Shown: positions 45,453 through 54,422, counted from the stretch's first letter. The stretch: DNA of 64,000 bases from Ferrovibrio sp041906005 (GCF_041906005.1 NZ_JAYRJY010000001.1:1612001-1676000); one strand, 5' to 3'. A program made the numbers and translations. The notes: generated by a model not told the origin, from the letters alone.

Positions 45453-46667
45453 CTAACTTCTGTATAAAATATTGATATTAAAGGAAGGTACGAGAGTAGG
45501 TCCATTCGCCAGGCCGAACCACGGCCTGAGCCAGCCGATCCGCCGGATCACTTCGTATCCCAGCCAGCAGGCCAATAGCGTGACCGGCACCAGGATCATC
45601 CCCTCCGCCCAGGCTGGCAGGGCGAGCCCGGTCAGATGATGGCCGGCCACCACGATCACCGTCTGGTGCAGGATGTAAAAGGGGAAGACGGCCTGGGTCA
45701 GATAACCCCGGGCGGGGTGGTCGAAAGCCAGCAGCCGCCGCGCGAATCCCAGCAGCATGAGGATCCAGGCCCAGAGGTCGAAAGCCCAGAGCAGGCTGCG
45801 CCAGGGCGTGAGGGCTGGATTGCCTTCCAGCATGAACCACACCAGCCCGCCATAGCAGAGCATAGCCATGCCCAAGGCGACCCAGCGCAACCGTTCGATG
45901 GCTGACCAGACCGCGTCGGCCTTGGCGATGCCATAGCCGAACAGGAACAGCGGCAGATAGACGGCATGCAGGTACCAGTCGTCGACCAGCGCATGGGTTT
46001 CACCAAACAGCGGCCGCAGCCAGAGGCGAATTGCCGTGATGAGCAGCGGCGGGGCAAGCAGGAGTGCTGTGCCATTGAGCCGATCGGCCAGCCAGCCAGC
46101 GATGCGGCGCACCGGTGTCGACAGCAGCATCGGCCGCAGCAGAATCACCATCATGCTGTAGACCCACAGATAGGCGACGAACCAGAGGTGATTCCAGGTG
46201 GGCACGATCAGCGGCCTGCCACCCGGCCGCCAGCCATCGTGAAAGGCGATATAGTTCACGTAAAAGGCCAGCCAGCCGTCTTGGAAGCCCAGTTTTTCGA
46301 CGATCTCGTAATAGGTCTGCGGCGGCACGATCACCAGCATGCCGAAAACCAGCGGCAGCAGCAGGCGCTGACTGCGGCTTTTCAGCATCGTGGCCCGATC
46401 CAGCCGGTCGGCCATGAAGCGTGTGGCGCAGCCGGCGATCAGGAACAGCAGCGCCAGCCGCCATGGACTGGTCAGCAGCATCAACGGCTGCAGGCCAAGT
46501 GGATCTCCTGGGCCGGCATGGGCACTTTTCACATGCCAGTCCCACGAGACGAAAAACATGCCGATGTGATAAAGGATCAACAGCCCGAAGGCGCCGATGC
46601 GTAGCCAGTCGAGGTCGTAGCGGCGCGTTTGTAACGATGCGATTTCCCGGCCCGAGGACATGGTCAT
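45453..46667 (-). CDS. acyltransferase-3/OpgC-like membrane protein
   Basis: 404 aa with about ten predicted membrane spans. It begins with the acyltransferase-3 style TM1 pattern RYDLDWLRIGAFGLLILYHIGMFFVSWDW, in which YDLDWLRI and YHxGMFF are the family hallmarks. These enzymes O-acylate carbohydrates or glycans at the membrane. ATG at 46667 (residues MTMSSGREI) has GGAG 6 bp upstream; a longer frame to 46760 is possible. No glycan cluster adjoins it. A LytTR regulator is encoded divergently 109 bp away. Confidence 0.85.
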   Translation of the reverse strand: MTMSSGREIASLQTRRYDLDWLRIGAFGLLILYHIGMFFVSWDWHVKSAHAGPGDPLGLQPLMLLTSPWRLALLFLIAGCATRFMADRLDRATMLKSRSQRLLLPLVFGMLVIVPPQTYYEIVEKLGFQDGWLAFYVNYIAFHDGWRPGGRPLIVPTWNHLWFVAYLWVYSMMVILLRPMLLSTPVRRIAGWLADRLNGTALLLAPPLLITAIRLWLRPLFGETHALVDDWYLHAVYLPLFLFGYGIAKADAVWSAIERLRWVALGMAMLCYGGLVWFMLEGNPALTPWRSLLWAFDLWAWILMLLGFARRLLAFDHPARGYLTQAVFPFYILHQTVIVVAGHHLTGLALPAWAEGMILVPVTLLACWLGYEVIRRIGWLRPWFGLANGPTLVPSFNINILYRS

Positions 46668-46775
46668 CAACAACTCCAGCGACATTGCAGTGCCGACCGG
46701 TGTGTCACACGGTCCCTGCCGCGCAAATGCCGACGGGACGAATGGACGGCTGGCCGACACGAACCGCGGAATGCC

Positions 46776-47675
46776 ATGACCGCGCCGGTGACGAATGGCG
46801 GGCCACCCGGGATGAATGGCGTGACGAACGGCGACAGAACTGCAATGTCGGAAATCCGCGCTTTCCGCTTTCCGCTATGGATGTGGATCGCCTATGCCGG
46901 CATCCTGCTCGCCGTGGCGGCCCTGGTCGGTTCGTCCTACTGGATCGAGGCCGGTCGCGTCGGGCTCGATATCCCGCTGGGGCATATCGTCACCAACGAA
47001 TTGACCAGCATCGTGATCGTCTTTGCCGTCACGCCGCTGGTATTTGCCTGGACGGCGCGGCTGGACCCGCGCCGGATCGGCTGGCCGCGCGCGTTGTTGG
47101 GCCACGGCGCCGGCATGATCGCCTTCGGCGCGGCGCATATCGGCGGCATGACTCTGCTGCGGCTGGCGCTCTATCCGCTGTTCGGCGGCTCATACGACCT
47201 GGGCGAAGACCCGCTGGTGACCGGCCTGATCTATGAAGGCCGCAAGGATGCGCTGGCCTATATCGCCATGGCCGTCGGCGCCTGGCTGCTGGCGGCGGCC
47301 CTGCGCAAACCGGCGACGATTGTCGAACAGGCGGCGCAGGCAGGCCAGCAGGCAGTCCGGCGACTGGAAATCCGCGATGGCGCGCGCCGCGTCTGGCTCG
47401 ATCCGGCCGATATCCTGTGGATAGAAGCAGCCGGCAATTATGTCGAGCTGCAACTGGCCGACCGCAGCTGGCTGCAACGGCAAACGCTCGCGGCGCTGGA
47501 AGAACAACTGGCGGATCACGGCTTCGTGCGCATCCATCGCTCGCGGCTGGTGAACCGCCACCGCGTGCGCGGCATCGTCAGCAATGACAGCGGCGATTTC
47601 ACCGTGACGCTCGATGATGGCCGGCAGATCGCCGGCGGCCGGCGCTGGCGCGATGCACTGCTGCAGGCCGGATGA
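46776..47675 (+). CDS. membrane-anchored LytTR DNA-binding protein
   Basis: 299 aa. A short N-terminal tail with Gly-Asn-rich residues precedes four membrane spans (about 30-180, beginning PLWMWIAYAGILLAVAALVGSSYWI). A LytTR domain follows at about 197-299 (ADILWIEAAGNYVELQLADRSWLQRQTLAALEEQL, then HGFVRIHRSRLVNRHRVRGI and DGRQIAGGRRWRDAL), with the conserved R-L-V-N-R segment. It senses at the membrane and binds DNA directly, without a histidine kinase. Divergent from the acyltransferase, which is a plausible target. Start may be the later ATG at 46812. Confidence 0.85.
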   Translation: MTAPVTNGGPPGMNGVTNGDRTAMSEIRAFRFPLWMWIAYAGILLAVAALVGSSYWIEAGRVGLDIPLGHIVTNELTSIVIVFAVTPLVFAWTARLDPRRIGWPRALLGHGAGMIAFGAAHIGGMTLLRLALYPLFGGSYDLGEDPLVTGLIYEGRKDALAYIAMAVGAWLLAAALRKPATIVEQAAQAGQQAVRRLEIRDGARRVWLDPADILWIEAAGNYVELQLADRSWLQRQTLAALEEQLADHGFVRIHRSRLVNRHRVRGIVSNDSGDFTVTLDDGRQIAGGRRWRDALLQAG

Positions 47676-47682
47676 TCATGGC

Positions 47683-48567
47683 TTACTGCGTGCCGTGCTC
47701 CAGTTCTCGGACGATATAGTCACGCAACCGCTCAGCCGGCGCGGAAAGCTGTGGCGCGGCGATTAGCGCGATTTCGGTATCGGCCAGCACCGGCAGTCCG
47801 AGCATCTCGTCGTTGAGCACTGTCAGGTCGGTTGGCACCATGGCCTTGGGCAGCACGGTGAGACCGAGGCCCGCGCGTACGGCGGCGTGATTGCCGGTCA
47901 GCGAACCGCAGGTATAGGCGATGCGCCAGGAACGGCCCTCTGAATCGAGGGCGTCGGTGGCGCGCTTGCGGTACACACAGGGACGAGGAGAGACAACAAG
48001 CGGAAGCGGATCGGCGGTTTCGGCCACCGCGCGGCTGGCCGCGACCCACACCAGCGGTTCGCGCCAGACCCGCACGCCGCCGAGATGCCCCATCGGCTCG
48101 CGTTTCACCAGCGCCAGATCGAGGCCGCCGGCATGAAAGCGCTCGAGCAGCTCCAGCGTCAATTCACAGGTGACCTCCAGCGCCACCCTCGGATGGCTGC
48201 GGGAAAAACGTGCGAGCACATTGGGCAGATGGCTGGTGGCAAAATCCTCCGGCGCGCCGAGCCGCACCAGGCCGGAGAGTTCGGGCTCGCGCAGGCGGGC
48301 GAGCAGTTCGTCATTGAGGCTGAGAATCCGGCGCGCGTGGTCGAGGATCAGTTCGCCCTCGCTGGTCAGCACCACCCGGCGCGGATTGCGATCAAGCAGG
48401 CGCACGCCCAGCCGCTCCTCCAGGCGCTTGATCTGCAGCGACACGGCCGACTGGCCCCGCAGCAGCCGTTCGGCGGCCTGCGAAAAGCCGCCGCATTCGA
48501 CCACCGCCACAAAGGCGCGCAGCAGGTCGGGATCAATATGCGACGGCAGGGTCATCCGGCGACTCAT
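47683..48567 (-). CDS. LysR family transcriptional regulator
   Basis: 294 aa. N-terminal winged helix (DPDLLRAFVAVVECGGFSQAAERLLRGQSAVSLQIKRLEERLGVRLLDRNPRR) and a periplasmic-binding-like effector domain. Closest in motif style to citrate/dicarboxylate-type regulators. The start is set at 48567, because an upstream frame to 48615 would run through the palindromic operator. Divergent from the isocitrate dehydrogenase gene, so it likely controls it. Confidence 0.9.
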   Translation of the reverse strand: MSRRMTLPSHIDPDLLRAFVAVVECGGFSQAAERLLRGQSAVSLQIKRLEERLGVRLLDRNPRRVVLTSEGELILDHARRILSLNDELLARLREPELSGLVRLGAPEDFATSHLPNVLARFSRSHPRVALEVTCELTLELLERFHAGGLDLALVKREPMGHLGGVRVWREPLVWVAASRAVAETADPLPLVVSPRPCVYRKRATDALDSEGRSWRIAYTCGSLTGNHAAVRAGLGLTVLPKAMVPTDLTVLNDEMLGLPVLADTEIALIAAPQLSAPAERLRDYIVRELEHGTQ

Positions 48568-48622
48568 ATCATTGAGTTTCTCAATATTTGATCTTTTTAT
48601 TATCAATTTCAACAATGATATG
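48565..48622. promoter_or_regulatory. LysR/isocitrate dehydrogenase intergenic inverted repeats
   Basis: An outer perfect 10-bp inverted repeat, CATATCATTG (48565-48574) and CAATGATATG (48613-48622), encloses an AT-rich region. Inside it lies ATTGAGTTTCTCAAT (48571-48585), a perfect 15-bp palindrome of the T-N11-A LysR type. These would bind the regulator dimer(s) controlling both genes. Confidence 0.65.
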
Positions 48623-48679
48623 TGCCCCGGTAGGGTGCCGCTCCGTCAGATCCGCCGTCATAACCCCAGGAGCGATGCC

Positions 48680-50170
48680 ATGACCATCCAGCTGAAACAG
48701 CCGAACCAGATACTGGCCCAGGCCAGTCCCGTTCCCGTTCCCATCACGGTCGCCCCCGGCGACGGGATCGGGCCGGAGATCATGCAGGCCAGCCTGAAAG
48801 TGCTGCTGGCCGCCGGCGCCAACATCGCGCTGGAGCCGATCGAGATCGGCAAGGCGGTGTATCTGGCCGGCGAGACTTCGGGCATTCCCGCCAACGCCTG
48901 GGACAGCCTGCGGCGCAGCCGCGTCTTCTACAAGGGCCCGGTTACGACGCCGCAGGGCGGCGGCTACAAGAGCCTGAACGTGACGGTGCGCAAGGCGCTC
49001 GGCCTGCTCGCCAACGTGCGGCCCTGTGTCGCCCATGCCCCGGCGATCGCCACGCGGCATCCGGACATGGACGTGGTGATCGTGCGCGAGAACGAGGAGG
49101 ATCTTTATGCCGGCATCGAACACCGGCAGACCGACGAGGTCTACCAGTGCCTGAAGCTGATCTCGCGGCCGGGCTGCGAACGGATCGTGCGCTACGCCTT
49201 CGACTATGCCCGGGCGCATGGCCGCAAAAAGGTCACCTGCTTCACCAAGGACAACATCATGAAGCTGACCGATGGCCTGTTCCATCAGGTGTTCAACGAG
49301 GTTGCCGCCGATTATCCCGACATCGCGAGTGATCACATGATCGTGGATATCGGCGCGGCGCGGCTGGCCGACACGCCACATCTCTTCGACGTCATCGTGA
49401 TGCCGAACCTGTATGGCGACATCCTGAGCGACGTGGCGGCGCAGATCACCGGGTCGGTGGGCCTGGCGCCATCGGCCAATATCGGCGAGCATTGCGCGAT
49501 GTTCGAGGCGATCCATGGCTCGGCGCCCGACATCGCCGGGCAAGATATCGCCAATCCTTCAGGGCTTCTGCTGGCCGGCGTGATGATGCTGGTGCATATC
49601 GGCCAGCACGAGGTTGCGGAAAAGGTTCATAATGCCTGGCTGGCAACCATCGAGGCGGGCATTCATACCGCAGACATCTTCCGCCCCGGCCATTCCGCGC
49701 AGAAGGTCGGCACCGCCGCCTTCGCCGAGGCAGTGATCGCCCGGCTGGGGCAGATGCCGAAGATACTGGCGCCCGTTTCCTATGCTACCGATGCGCCGCC
49801 GGTCGCTGTCTGGCCGGCGCAAAAACGCAAAAAAGCCAATAAAGACCTGGTCGGAATCGATGTCTTCATCCACGCCGAGGCATCAGCCTCAGATTTGGCT
49901 GCCGCATTGAAGAGCGCCGAGAACGGCTTGTTCGAACTTGCGATGATCACCAACCGCGGCATCAAGGTCTGGCCCAATGGCCTGCCGGAAACCTTCTGCA
50001 CCGATCACTGGCGCTGCCGCTTCATGGCAAGGGAAGGCAAGCAGTTCAACAGGGCCATGGTGGTGGAACTGCTGCGCCAGCTGACGCTGCAGGGGCTCGA
50101 TTTCATCAAGACCGAGCATCTCTATACTTTCGATGGCGTGCCGGGTTTCTCGCTCGGCCAGGGTCAGTAG
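48680..50170 (+). CDS. icd: isocitrate dehydrogenase, NADP-type, long (Thermus/Rickettsia-like) form
   Basis: 496 aa. Isocitrate/isopropylmalate dehydrogenase fold: TVAPGDGIGPEIMQASLKVL at the N-terminus, IVRENEEDLYAGIEHRQTDEV (catalytic Arg and Glu), and IVMPNLYGDILSDVAAQITGSVGLAPSANIG. The C-terminal extension of about 110 residues (DLVGIDVFIHAEASASDLAAALK and beyond) is the tail that marks the long Thermus/Rickettsia-type IDH rather than the 404-aa form usual in alphaproteobacteria. It makes 2-oxoglutarate and CO2. ATG at 48680 has AGGAG. If the usual short Icd also exists elsewhere in the genome this is a second isozyme. Confidence 0.88.
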   Translation: MTIQLKQPNQILAQASPVPVPITVAPGDGIGPEIMQASLKVLLAAGANIALEPIEIGKAVYLAGETSGIPANAWDSLRRSRVFYKGPVTTPQGGGYKSLNVTVRKALGLLANVRPCVAHAPAIATRHPDMDVVIVRENEEDLYAGIEHRQTDEVYQCLKLISRPGCERIVRYAFDYARAHGRKKVTCFTKDNIMKLTDGLFHQVFNEVAADYPDIASDHMIVDIGAARLADTPHLFDVIVMPNLYGDILSDVAAQITGSVGLAPSANIGEHCAMFEAIHGSAPDIAGQDIANPSGLLLAGVMMLVHIGQHEVAEKVHNAWLATIEAGIHTADIFRPGHSAQKVGTAAFAEAVIARLGQMPKILAPVSYATDAPPVAVWPAQKRKKANKDLVGIDVFIHAEASASDLAAALKSAENGLFELAMITNRGIKVWPNGLPETFCTDHWRCRFMAREGKQFNRAMVVELLRQLTLQGLDFIKTEHLYTFDGVPGFSLGQGQ

Positions 50171-50193
50171 CTAAATGCTTCAGACATGAAAAA

Positions 50194-50216
50194 GGCCGGG
50201 CGCATGGCGCCCGGCC
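50194..50216 (-). terminator. hairpin terminator between icd and the NDUFA9-type gene
   Basis: GGCCGGGCGC and GCGCCCGGCC around a 3-base loop; TTTTT follows on the minus strand, so it mainly ends the NDUFA9-type gene. The plus-strand side has only TGTTCTGGTTTT. Confidence 0.8.
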
Positions 50217-50238
50217 TGTTCTGGTTTTGCCGCCGCGA

Positions 50239-51204
50239 TCAGCTGAAGCGCGGCTCGAACTTGCCGCCGCCACGGCGGAAGCGGAAGAGATACGACTCGA
50301 TGGTGCCTTCCACCGGCACTGGCACATCGATCCCCAGATCCTTCAGGCCCCTGGCATTCGCCGCCACCACGTTATCGGCTTTCAGCAGTTCGATCTGGTC
50401 ACGCGTGATCGGCGGCGCGAAGATCGGCTGCAGCTCCATGAAGAAGGCGGCGGGTTTCAGCAGCGCGCCCGGCACGGGCAGCAGCAGGCGCTTCTTGTGG
50501 ATGGTGGCGAGGGTAAGCTCCAGCAGCTCGCGGAAACTGTACACCTTCGGGCCGCCAAGCTCGAAAGTCTGGCCGGCGGCCTTTGGATCGGACAGAGCGC
50601 GGATCGCGGCCTCGGCCACGTCGCCGACATAAACCGGCTGCATCTTCGTATGGCCGCCATCGACCAGCGGCAGGGCCGGCGAGATACTGGCCAGGGCTGC
50701 GAAGCGGTTGAAGAAATCGTCTTCCGGGCCGAACACGATGCTGGGGCGCAGGATGATCGCCTGCGGCATGTGGCGGCGGATGCCGGCCTCGCCCTGGGCC
50801 TTGCTGCGCGCATAGGCCGAGCCGCTTTCGGCATCGGCGCCGATGGCCGAGATATGCAGCATCTGCTGCACGCCGGCTTCCCGAGAGCACAGCGCGATCA
50901 CTTCGGCGCCGCGCGCCTGCACGGCGGCGAATTTCTGCGCGCCGCTCTGATACAGGATGCCGACGCAGTTGATCACGATGTCAGCGCCCTTCACGGCCTG
51001 CTGCACCGACATGGGCATGCGGATATTGGCCTGCACGATGTCGATCTGGCCGACGCCGCCCATGGGCTTGAGGAACAGGCCCTCGTCGGGGCGACGGATG
51101 GCGACGCGCACGCGGGCGCCCTGCTGGGCCAGCTTCTGCACGATATAGCGGCCGACGAAACCAGAACCGCCAAATACGGTGACGAGCTTGTTGCGCAGCG
51201 ACAT
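50239..51204 (-). CDS. complex I NDUFA9-subunit-family (SDR-extended) protein
   Basis: 321 aa extended SDR: GGSGFVGRYIVQKLAQQGARVRVAIRRPD at the N-terminus, NCVGIL, and YARSKAQGEAGIRRHMPQAIILRPSIVFGPEDDFFNRFA. These are the markers of the alphaproteobacterial NDUFA9 homologue, an accessory or assembly-linked protein of NADH:quinone oxidoreductase. The active-site Tyr-x3-Lys is present (YARSK). It is located away from nuo genes. ATG at 51204 is chosen; a 17-residue extension to 51255 is not supported. Confidence 0.88.
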   Translation of the reverse strand: MSLRNKLVTVFGGSGFVGRYIVQKLAQQGARVRVAIRRPDEGLFLKPMGGVGQIDIVQANIRMPMSVQQAVKGADIVINCVGILYQSGAQKFAAVQARGAEVIALCSREAGVQQMLHISAIGADAESGSAYARSKAQGEAGIRRHMPQAIILRPSIVFGPEDDFFNRFAALASISPALPLVDGGHTKMQPVYVGDVAEAAIRALSDPKAAGQTFELGGPKVYSFRELLELTLATIHKKRLLLPVPGALLKPAAFFMELQPIFAPPITRDQIELLKADNVVAANARGLKDLGIDVPVPVEGTIESYLFRFRRGGGKFEPRFS

Positions 51205-51313
51205 GACGCGATCCCCTGCCTGACGCGAAAAACGACTGCCCCGGACTATAGCCAAATCCGCCCTGCCGCCAATGGTTTGACCCGGTTTTGAGACGGCCCG
51301 GACCGTAGGCAGG

Positions 51314-51532
51314 ATGGCAGCCGGTCGCTACTCTGCCGCCATCATGGGCGCCGGATTTCCCACCCTTGTCGGCCTGCTGCTGCTGGCGGCCGTTTATTTC
51401 CTGCCCAGCCTGCTGGCCTGGCGGCGGGCCCATCCCTGGCGTCAGAAGATCTTCCTGACCAATCTTGCCGTCGGCTGGACCGTGATCGGCTGGGTGGTCT
51501 GTCTCGGTCTCGCCCTGCGCCGTCCCTCCTAA
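51314..51532 (+). CDS. superinfection-immunity-like small membrane protein
   Basis: 72 aa (or 62 from ATG at 51344). Two hydrophobic spans, PTLVGLLLLAAVYFLPSLLAWRR and IFLTNLAVGWTVIGWVVCLGLALR. The YFLPSLLAWRRxHPWRQKIFLxNLxxGWTxIGWVxCLxLAL line is the PF14373 family named after the phage T4 Imm protein. Many are plain bacterial proteins of unknown role. No phage genes are nearby. Divergent from the NDUFA9-type gene. Confidence 0.75.
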   Translation: MAAGRYSAAIMGAGFPTLVGLLLLAAVYFLPSLLAWRRAHPWRQKIFLTNLAVGWTVIGWVVCLGLALRRPS

Positions 51533-51594
51533 ATCATTGATAATTCAAAGAGAGTTTTAATCAGCATACCGCTCTATGCTGTTCGTTTGACGTC

Positions 51595-51656
51595 ATGAAA
51601 CTTTCATGTGAAAGTCATCTCAACGAAAAGAACGGTCTTCAATGTTCATACGAACA
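51595..51656 (+). promoter_or_regulatory. overlapping palindromes upstream of the DeoR operon
   Basis: ATGAAACTTTCAT (51595-51607) and CTTTCATGTGAAAG (51601-51614) share the TTTCAT element. Further down is TGTTCATACGAACA (51643-51656). TTTC/GAAA-type palindromes are typical DeoR/GlpR operators, so this is probably an autoregulatory site of the operon. Confidence 0.6.
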
Positions 51657-51697
51657 TGATGCGCCGATTGGGACAGGAAACGATTTCGGGGACCGGG

Positions 51698-52507
51698 ATG
51701 CTGGCGGAAGACCGCGCGCGCGCCATCGTTGAGCTTGTCCGCAGCGAGGGTTTCCAGGCCATCGACGCCCTGGCGATCCAGTTCGGCGTCACCCCCCAGA
51801 CCATCCGCCGCGATGTGAACCTGCTGTGCGACCGCGGCCTGCTGCGCCGGAAACATGGCGGCGTCGAATTACCGCCCGAGGGCGAGAACCTGGCCTATCC
51901 CGCGCGTCAGGTGCTGAACATCGAGGCCAAGCGCCGCATCGCCCAGCTGGTGGCACGCGAGGTGCCCGAAGGCGCATCGCTGTTCTTCGGCATCGGCACC
52001 ACGCCCGAGCAATGCGCGCTGGCGCTCACCGATCATCCCGGCCTGCGCGTGATGACCAACAACCTGAACGCCGCCCTGGCACTGTCGCGCAATCCATCCT
52101 GCGAGATCACCATCGCCGGCGGCCGCCTGCGCAACCTGGACCGCGACGTGGTGGCCGGCGAGGCACATGGCTTCTTCAGCGGCTTCGCCGTGGATATCGG
52201 CATCTATGGCGTGGGCGGCGTGGCGGAAGACGGCACGCTGCTGGATTTCAGCGCCGACGAGATCACCATGCGCAGCGAACTGGCGCGTCATTGCCGCCAG
52301 CGTTTTCTGGTGCTGGATCATTCCAAATTCGGCCGCGGCGCTACCATGCGCGGCGGCCAGATCACCGAGGCGAGCGTCGTTTTCACCGATCGCCCGGTGC
52401 CGCCCGCCATCGCCGCGCAGTTGCGCGATGCAGGCGTGCGCCTCGTCGTCTGGTCCGACGACGCCGTTTCCACCGCAGCAGTAAACCATAACGGCAGGAG
52501 GGGTTGA
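51698..52507 (+). CDS. DeoR/GlpR family transcriptional regulator
   Basis: 269 aa from ATG at 51698 (an earlier ATG at 51656 overlaps the last palindrome). HTH: LAEDRARAIVELVRSEGFQAIDALAIQFGVTPQTIRRDVNLLCDRGLLRRKHGGVELP, with the TIRRD/RxHGG signature. The sugar-phosphate-isomerase-like DeoRC domain follows (VREVPEGASLFFGIGTT, GRLRN, GVGGVAEDGTLLDFSADEI). Such regulators sense phosphorylated metabolites, which fits an operon ending in a phosphodiesterase. First gene of the operon. Confidence 0.9.
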   Translation: MLAEDRARAIVELVRSEGFQAIDALAIQFGVTPQTIRRDVNLLCDRGLLRRKHGGVELPPEGENLAYPARQVLNIEAKRRIAQLVAREVPEGASLFFGIGTTPEQCALALTDHPGLRVMTNNLNAALALSRNPSCEITIAGGRLRNLDRDVVAGEAHGFFSGFAVDIGIYGVGGVAEDGTLLDFSADEITMRSELARHCRQRFLVLDHSKFGRGATMRGGQITEASVVFTDRPVPPAIAAQLRDAGVRLVVWSDDAVSTAAVNHNGRRG

Positions 52508-52511
52508 CCCC

Positions 52512-53522
52512 ATGTTGAAACGTCTCGCTTTCGCAACCGCATTGGGCATCGCCGCGCTCGGCAGTGTCATGGACGCCAACGCCCAGCAACGGGCGATCTG
52601 CTACAACTGCCCGCCGGAATGGGCCGATTGGGGCTCGCAGCTCAAGGCGATCCAGTCCAAGCTCGGCATCAGCGTGCCGCCCGACAACAAGAATTCCGGC
52701 CAGGCCATCGCCGCCCTGATCGCCGAGAAGGCCAATCCGGTGGCCGACGTGACCTATCTGGGCGGCATCGCCGCCGACCCGGCCAAGGATGCCGGCGTGC
52801 TGACGCCGTATAAGCCGAAGAATTGGGAGAAGATCCCGGCGGACCTGAAGGATGCCGATGGCAACTGGTTCACCATCCACTCCGGCACGCTGGGCCTGTT
52901 CGTCAACAAGGCGGCTTTGGGCAACAAGCCGGTGCCGCAGAGCTGGGCCGACCTGCTCAAGCCCGAATACAAGGGCCTGGTCGGTTATCTCGATCCGACC
53001 TCGGCGGCCGTGGGCCAGCTGGGCGTGATGGCCGTGAACCTCGCGCTGGGCGGCACGTATGACAACCTCGATCCGGCGATCAAATACTTCAAGGATCTGG
53101 CCAAGAACCAGCCGATCGTGCCGAAGCAGACCTCTTATGCCCGCGTGATCTCGGGCGAGATTCCGATCCTGTTCGATTACGACTTCAACGCCTATCGTGG
53201 CCAGTATACCGACAAGGCCCCGGTGCAGTTCGTGATCCCGAAGGAAGGCACACTGGTCTTCCCGTATGTGATGGGCCTGGTGAACAAGGGCCCCAATGCC
53301 GAGAACGGCAAGAAGGTGCTGGACTTCGTGCTGTCGGATGAAAGCCAGGCGATGTGGGGCAATGCCTATCTGCGCCCGGTCTTTGCCGATCGCCTGTCGG
53401 CCGAAGCCAAGGCCAAGTTCCTGCCCGATGCGGAATATGCCCGCGCCAAGGCAGTGGACCTGAAGAAGCTGGCCGCCGCGCAGGCCAAGATCGTCGAGCG
53501 CTACAAGAACGAAGTGAACTGA
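52512..53522 (+). CDS. extracellular solute-binding protein (FbpA/PotD-like fold)
   Basis: 336 aa with a Sec signal (about 1-24, ANA-QQRA). The mature part begins ICYNCPPEWADWGSQLKAIQSKLGISVPPDNKNSGQAIAALIAEK. The type II fold is supported by ADVTYLGGIAADPAKDAGVL, FVNKAALGN, PQSWADLLKPEYKG and PEDVLDFVLSDESQ-like KVLDFVLSDESQAMWG. It starts 4 bp after the regulator. The ligand is inferred to be a phosphate ester or phosphonate from the downstream phosphodiesterase; iron or polyamine are family alternatives. Confidence 0.88.
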   Translation: MLKRLAFATALGIAALGSVMDANAQQRAICYNCPPEWADWGSQLKAIQSKLGISVPPDNKNSGQAIAALIAEKANPVADVTYLGGIAADPAKDAGVLTPYKPKNWEKIPADLKDADGNWFTIHSGTLGLFVNKAALGNKPVPQSWADLLKPEYKGLVGYLDPTSAAVGQLGVMAVNLALGGTYDNLDPAIKYFKDLAKNQPIVPKQTSYARVISGEIPILFDYDFNAYRGQYTDKAPVQFVIPKEGTLVFPYVMGLVNKGPNAENGKKVLDFVLSDESQAMWGNAYLRPVFADRLSAEAKAKFLPDAEYARAKAVDLKKLAAAQAKIVERYKNEVN

Positions 53523-53543
53523 ACCACGCGTAGTTTAAGGTAT

Positions 53544-53571
53544 GGCGGGGCGGTCGCATGACCGTCCCGCC
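53544..53571 (+). terminator. intercistronic hairpin after the binding-protein gene
   Basis: GGCGGGGCGGTC (53544-53555) pairs with GACCGTCCCGCC (53560-53571) around GCAT, with one G-U pair; TTTACCC follows. It overlaps the first possible start of the permease (53558), so it supports the start at 53591. It would let the binding protein be made in excess over the permeases. Confidence 0.65.
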
Positions 53572-53590
53572 TTTACCCGTTAGAGGCAAG

Positions 53591-54409
53591 ATGCGCCGCG
53601 ATACCCAACGCCTGATTTTCCTGCTGTTGCCGGCTGGCATCTTCTTTGCCGCGTTTTTCCTGTTGCCGATGGCGCGGCTGTTTTTCATTGGCGGCAGCGG
53701 CAAGACCGGCTGGGCCGCCTATGCCGCGATCCTGACCGACCCGAATTACCTCAACAGCCTGATCGCCACGCTGGGCGTTGCCGCCGCCACTACCTTCGCC
53801 ACACTGGTGATCAGCGGCATTGCCGGCGTTTTTCTGCAGCGTCACAAATTTCCCGGCAATGGCGCGCTGGTGGCGATGCTGACGTTTCCGCTGGCCTTTC
53901 CCGGCGTCGTGATCGGCTTCATGGTGATCATGCTGGCTGGCCGCCAGGGCCTGATCGGCCAGATCACGCAATTCCTCACCGGCGACAAGCTGGTCTTTGC
54001 CTATTCGCTGACCGGCCTGTTCATGGGCTATGTCTATTTCTCGATCCCGCGCACCATCCTCACCGTTATGGCCGCCGCCGAAAAGCTCGACCCCAAGCTG
54101 GAGGAGGCCGCGCGCTCGCTGGGTGCCTCGCCCTGGCGCGTGGTGCTGGATGTGATCATCCCTGGTCTGAAGCCCGCCTTCATTTCGGCCGGCGCAATCT
54201 GCTTTGCCACCGCCGTCGGTGCCTTCGGTACGGCTTTCACACTCGCCGCCCGCATCAACGTGCTGCCGATGGTGATCTATACCGAGTTCACGCTGTCGGC
54301 CAACATCGCCATGGCGGCGGCCCTGAGCTTTGTGCTGGGCGCGGCAACCTGGATCGTGCTGGCCGTGGCGCGCACGGCCGCCGGCGGCACCGTCGCGGCG
54401 GCAGGCTGA
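53591..54409 (+). CDS. ABC transporter permease (first)
   Basis: 272 aa, six predicted spans, with the EAA loop KLDPKLEEAARSLGASPWRVVLDVIIPGLKPAFISA at about residues 165-200. ATG at 53591 has AGAGG upstream. Pairs with the second permease as a heterodimer. Fold of the iron/putrescine/phosphonate class. Confidence 0.88.
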   Translation: MRRDTQRLIFLLLPAGIFFAAFFLLPMARLFFIGGSGKTGWAAYAAILTDPNYLNSLIATLGVAAATTFATLVISGIAGVFLQRHKFPGNGALVAMLTFPLAFPGVVIGFMVIMLAGRQGLIGQITQFLTGDKLVFAYSLTGLFMGYVYFSIPRTILTVMAAAEKLDPKLEEAARSLGASPWRVVLDVIIPGLKPAFISAGAICFATAVGAFGTAFTLAARINVLPMVIYTEFTLSANIAMAAALSFVLGAATWIVLAVARTAAGGTVAAAG

Positions 54410-54422
54410 GGGAGAGCAAGGC

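Noticed and set aside
51314..51532. Evidence of a prophage from the superinfection-immunity-like protein
   Set aside because: The family name comes from phage T4 but many bacterial genomes carry it; no integrase, capsid or tail gene is near.
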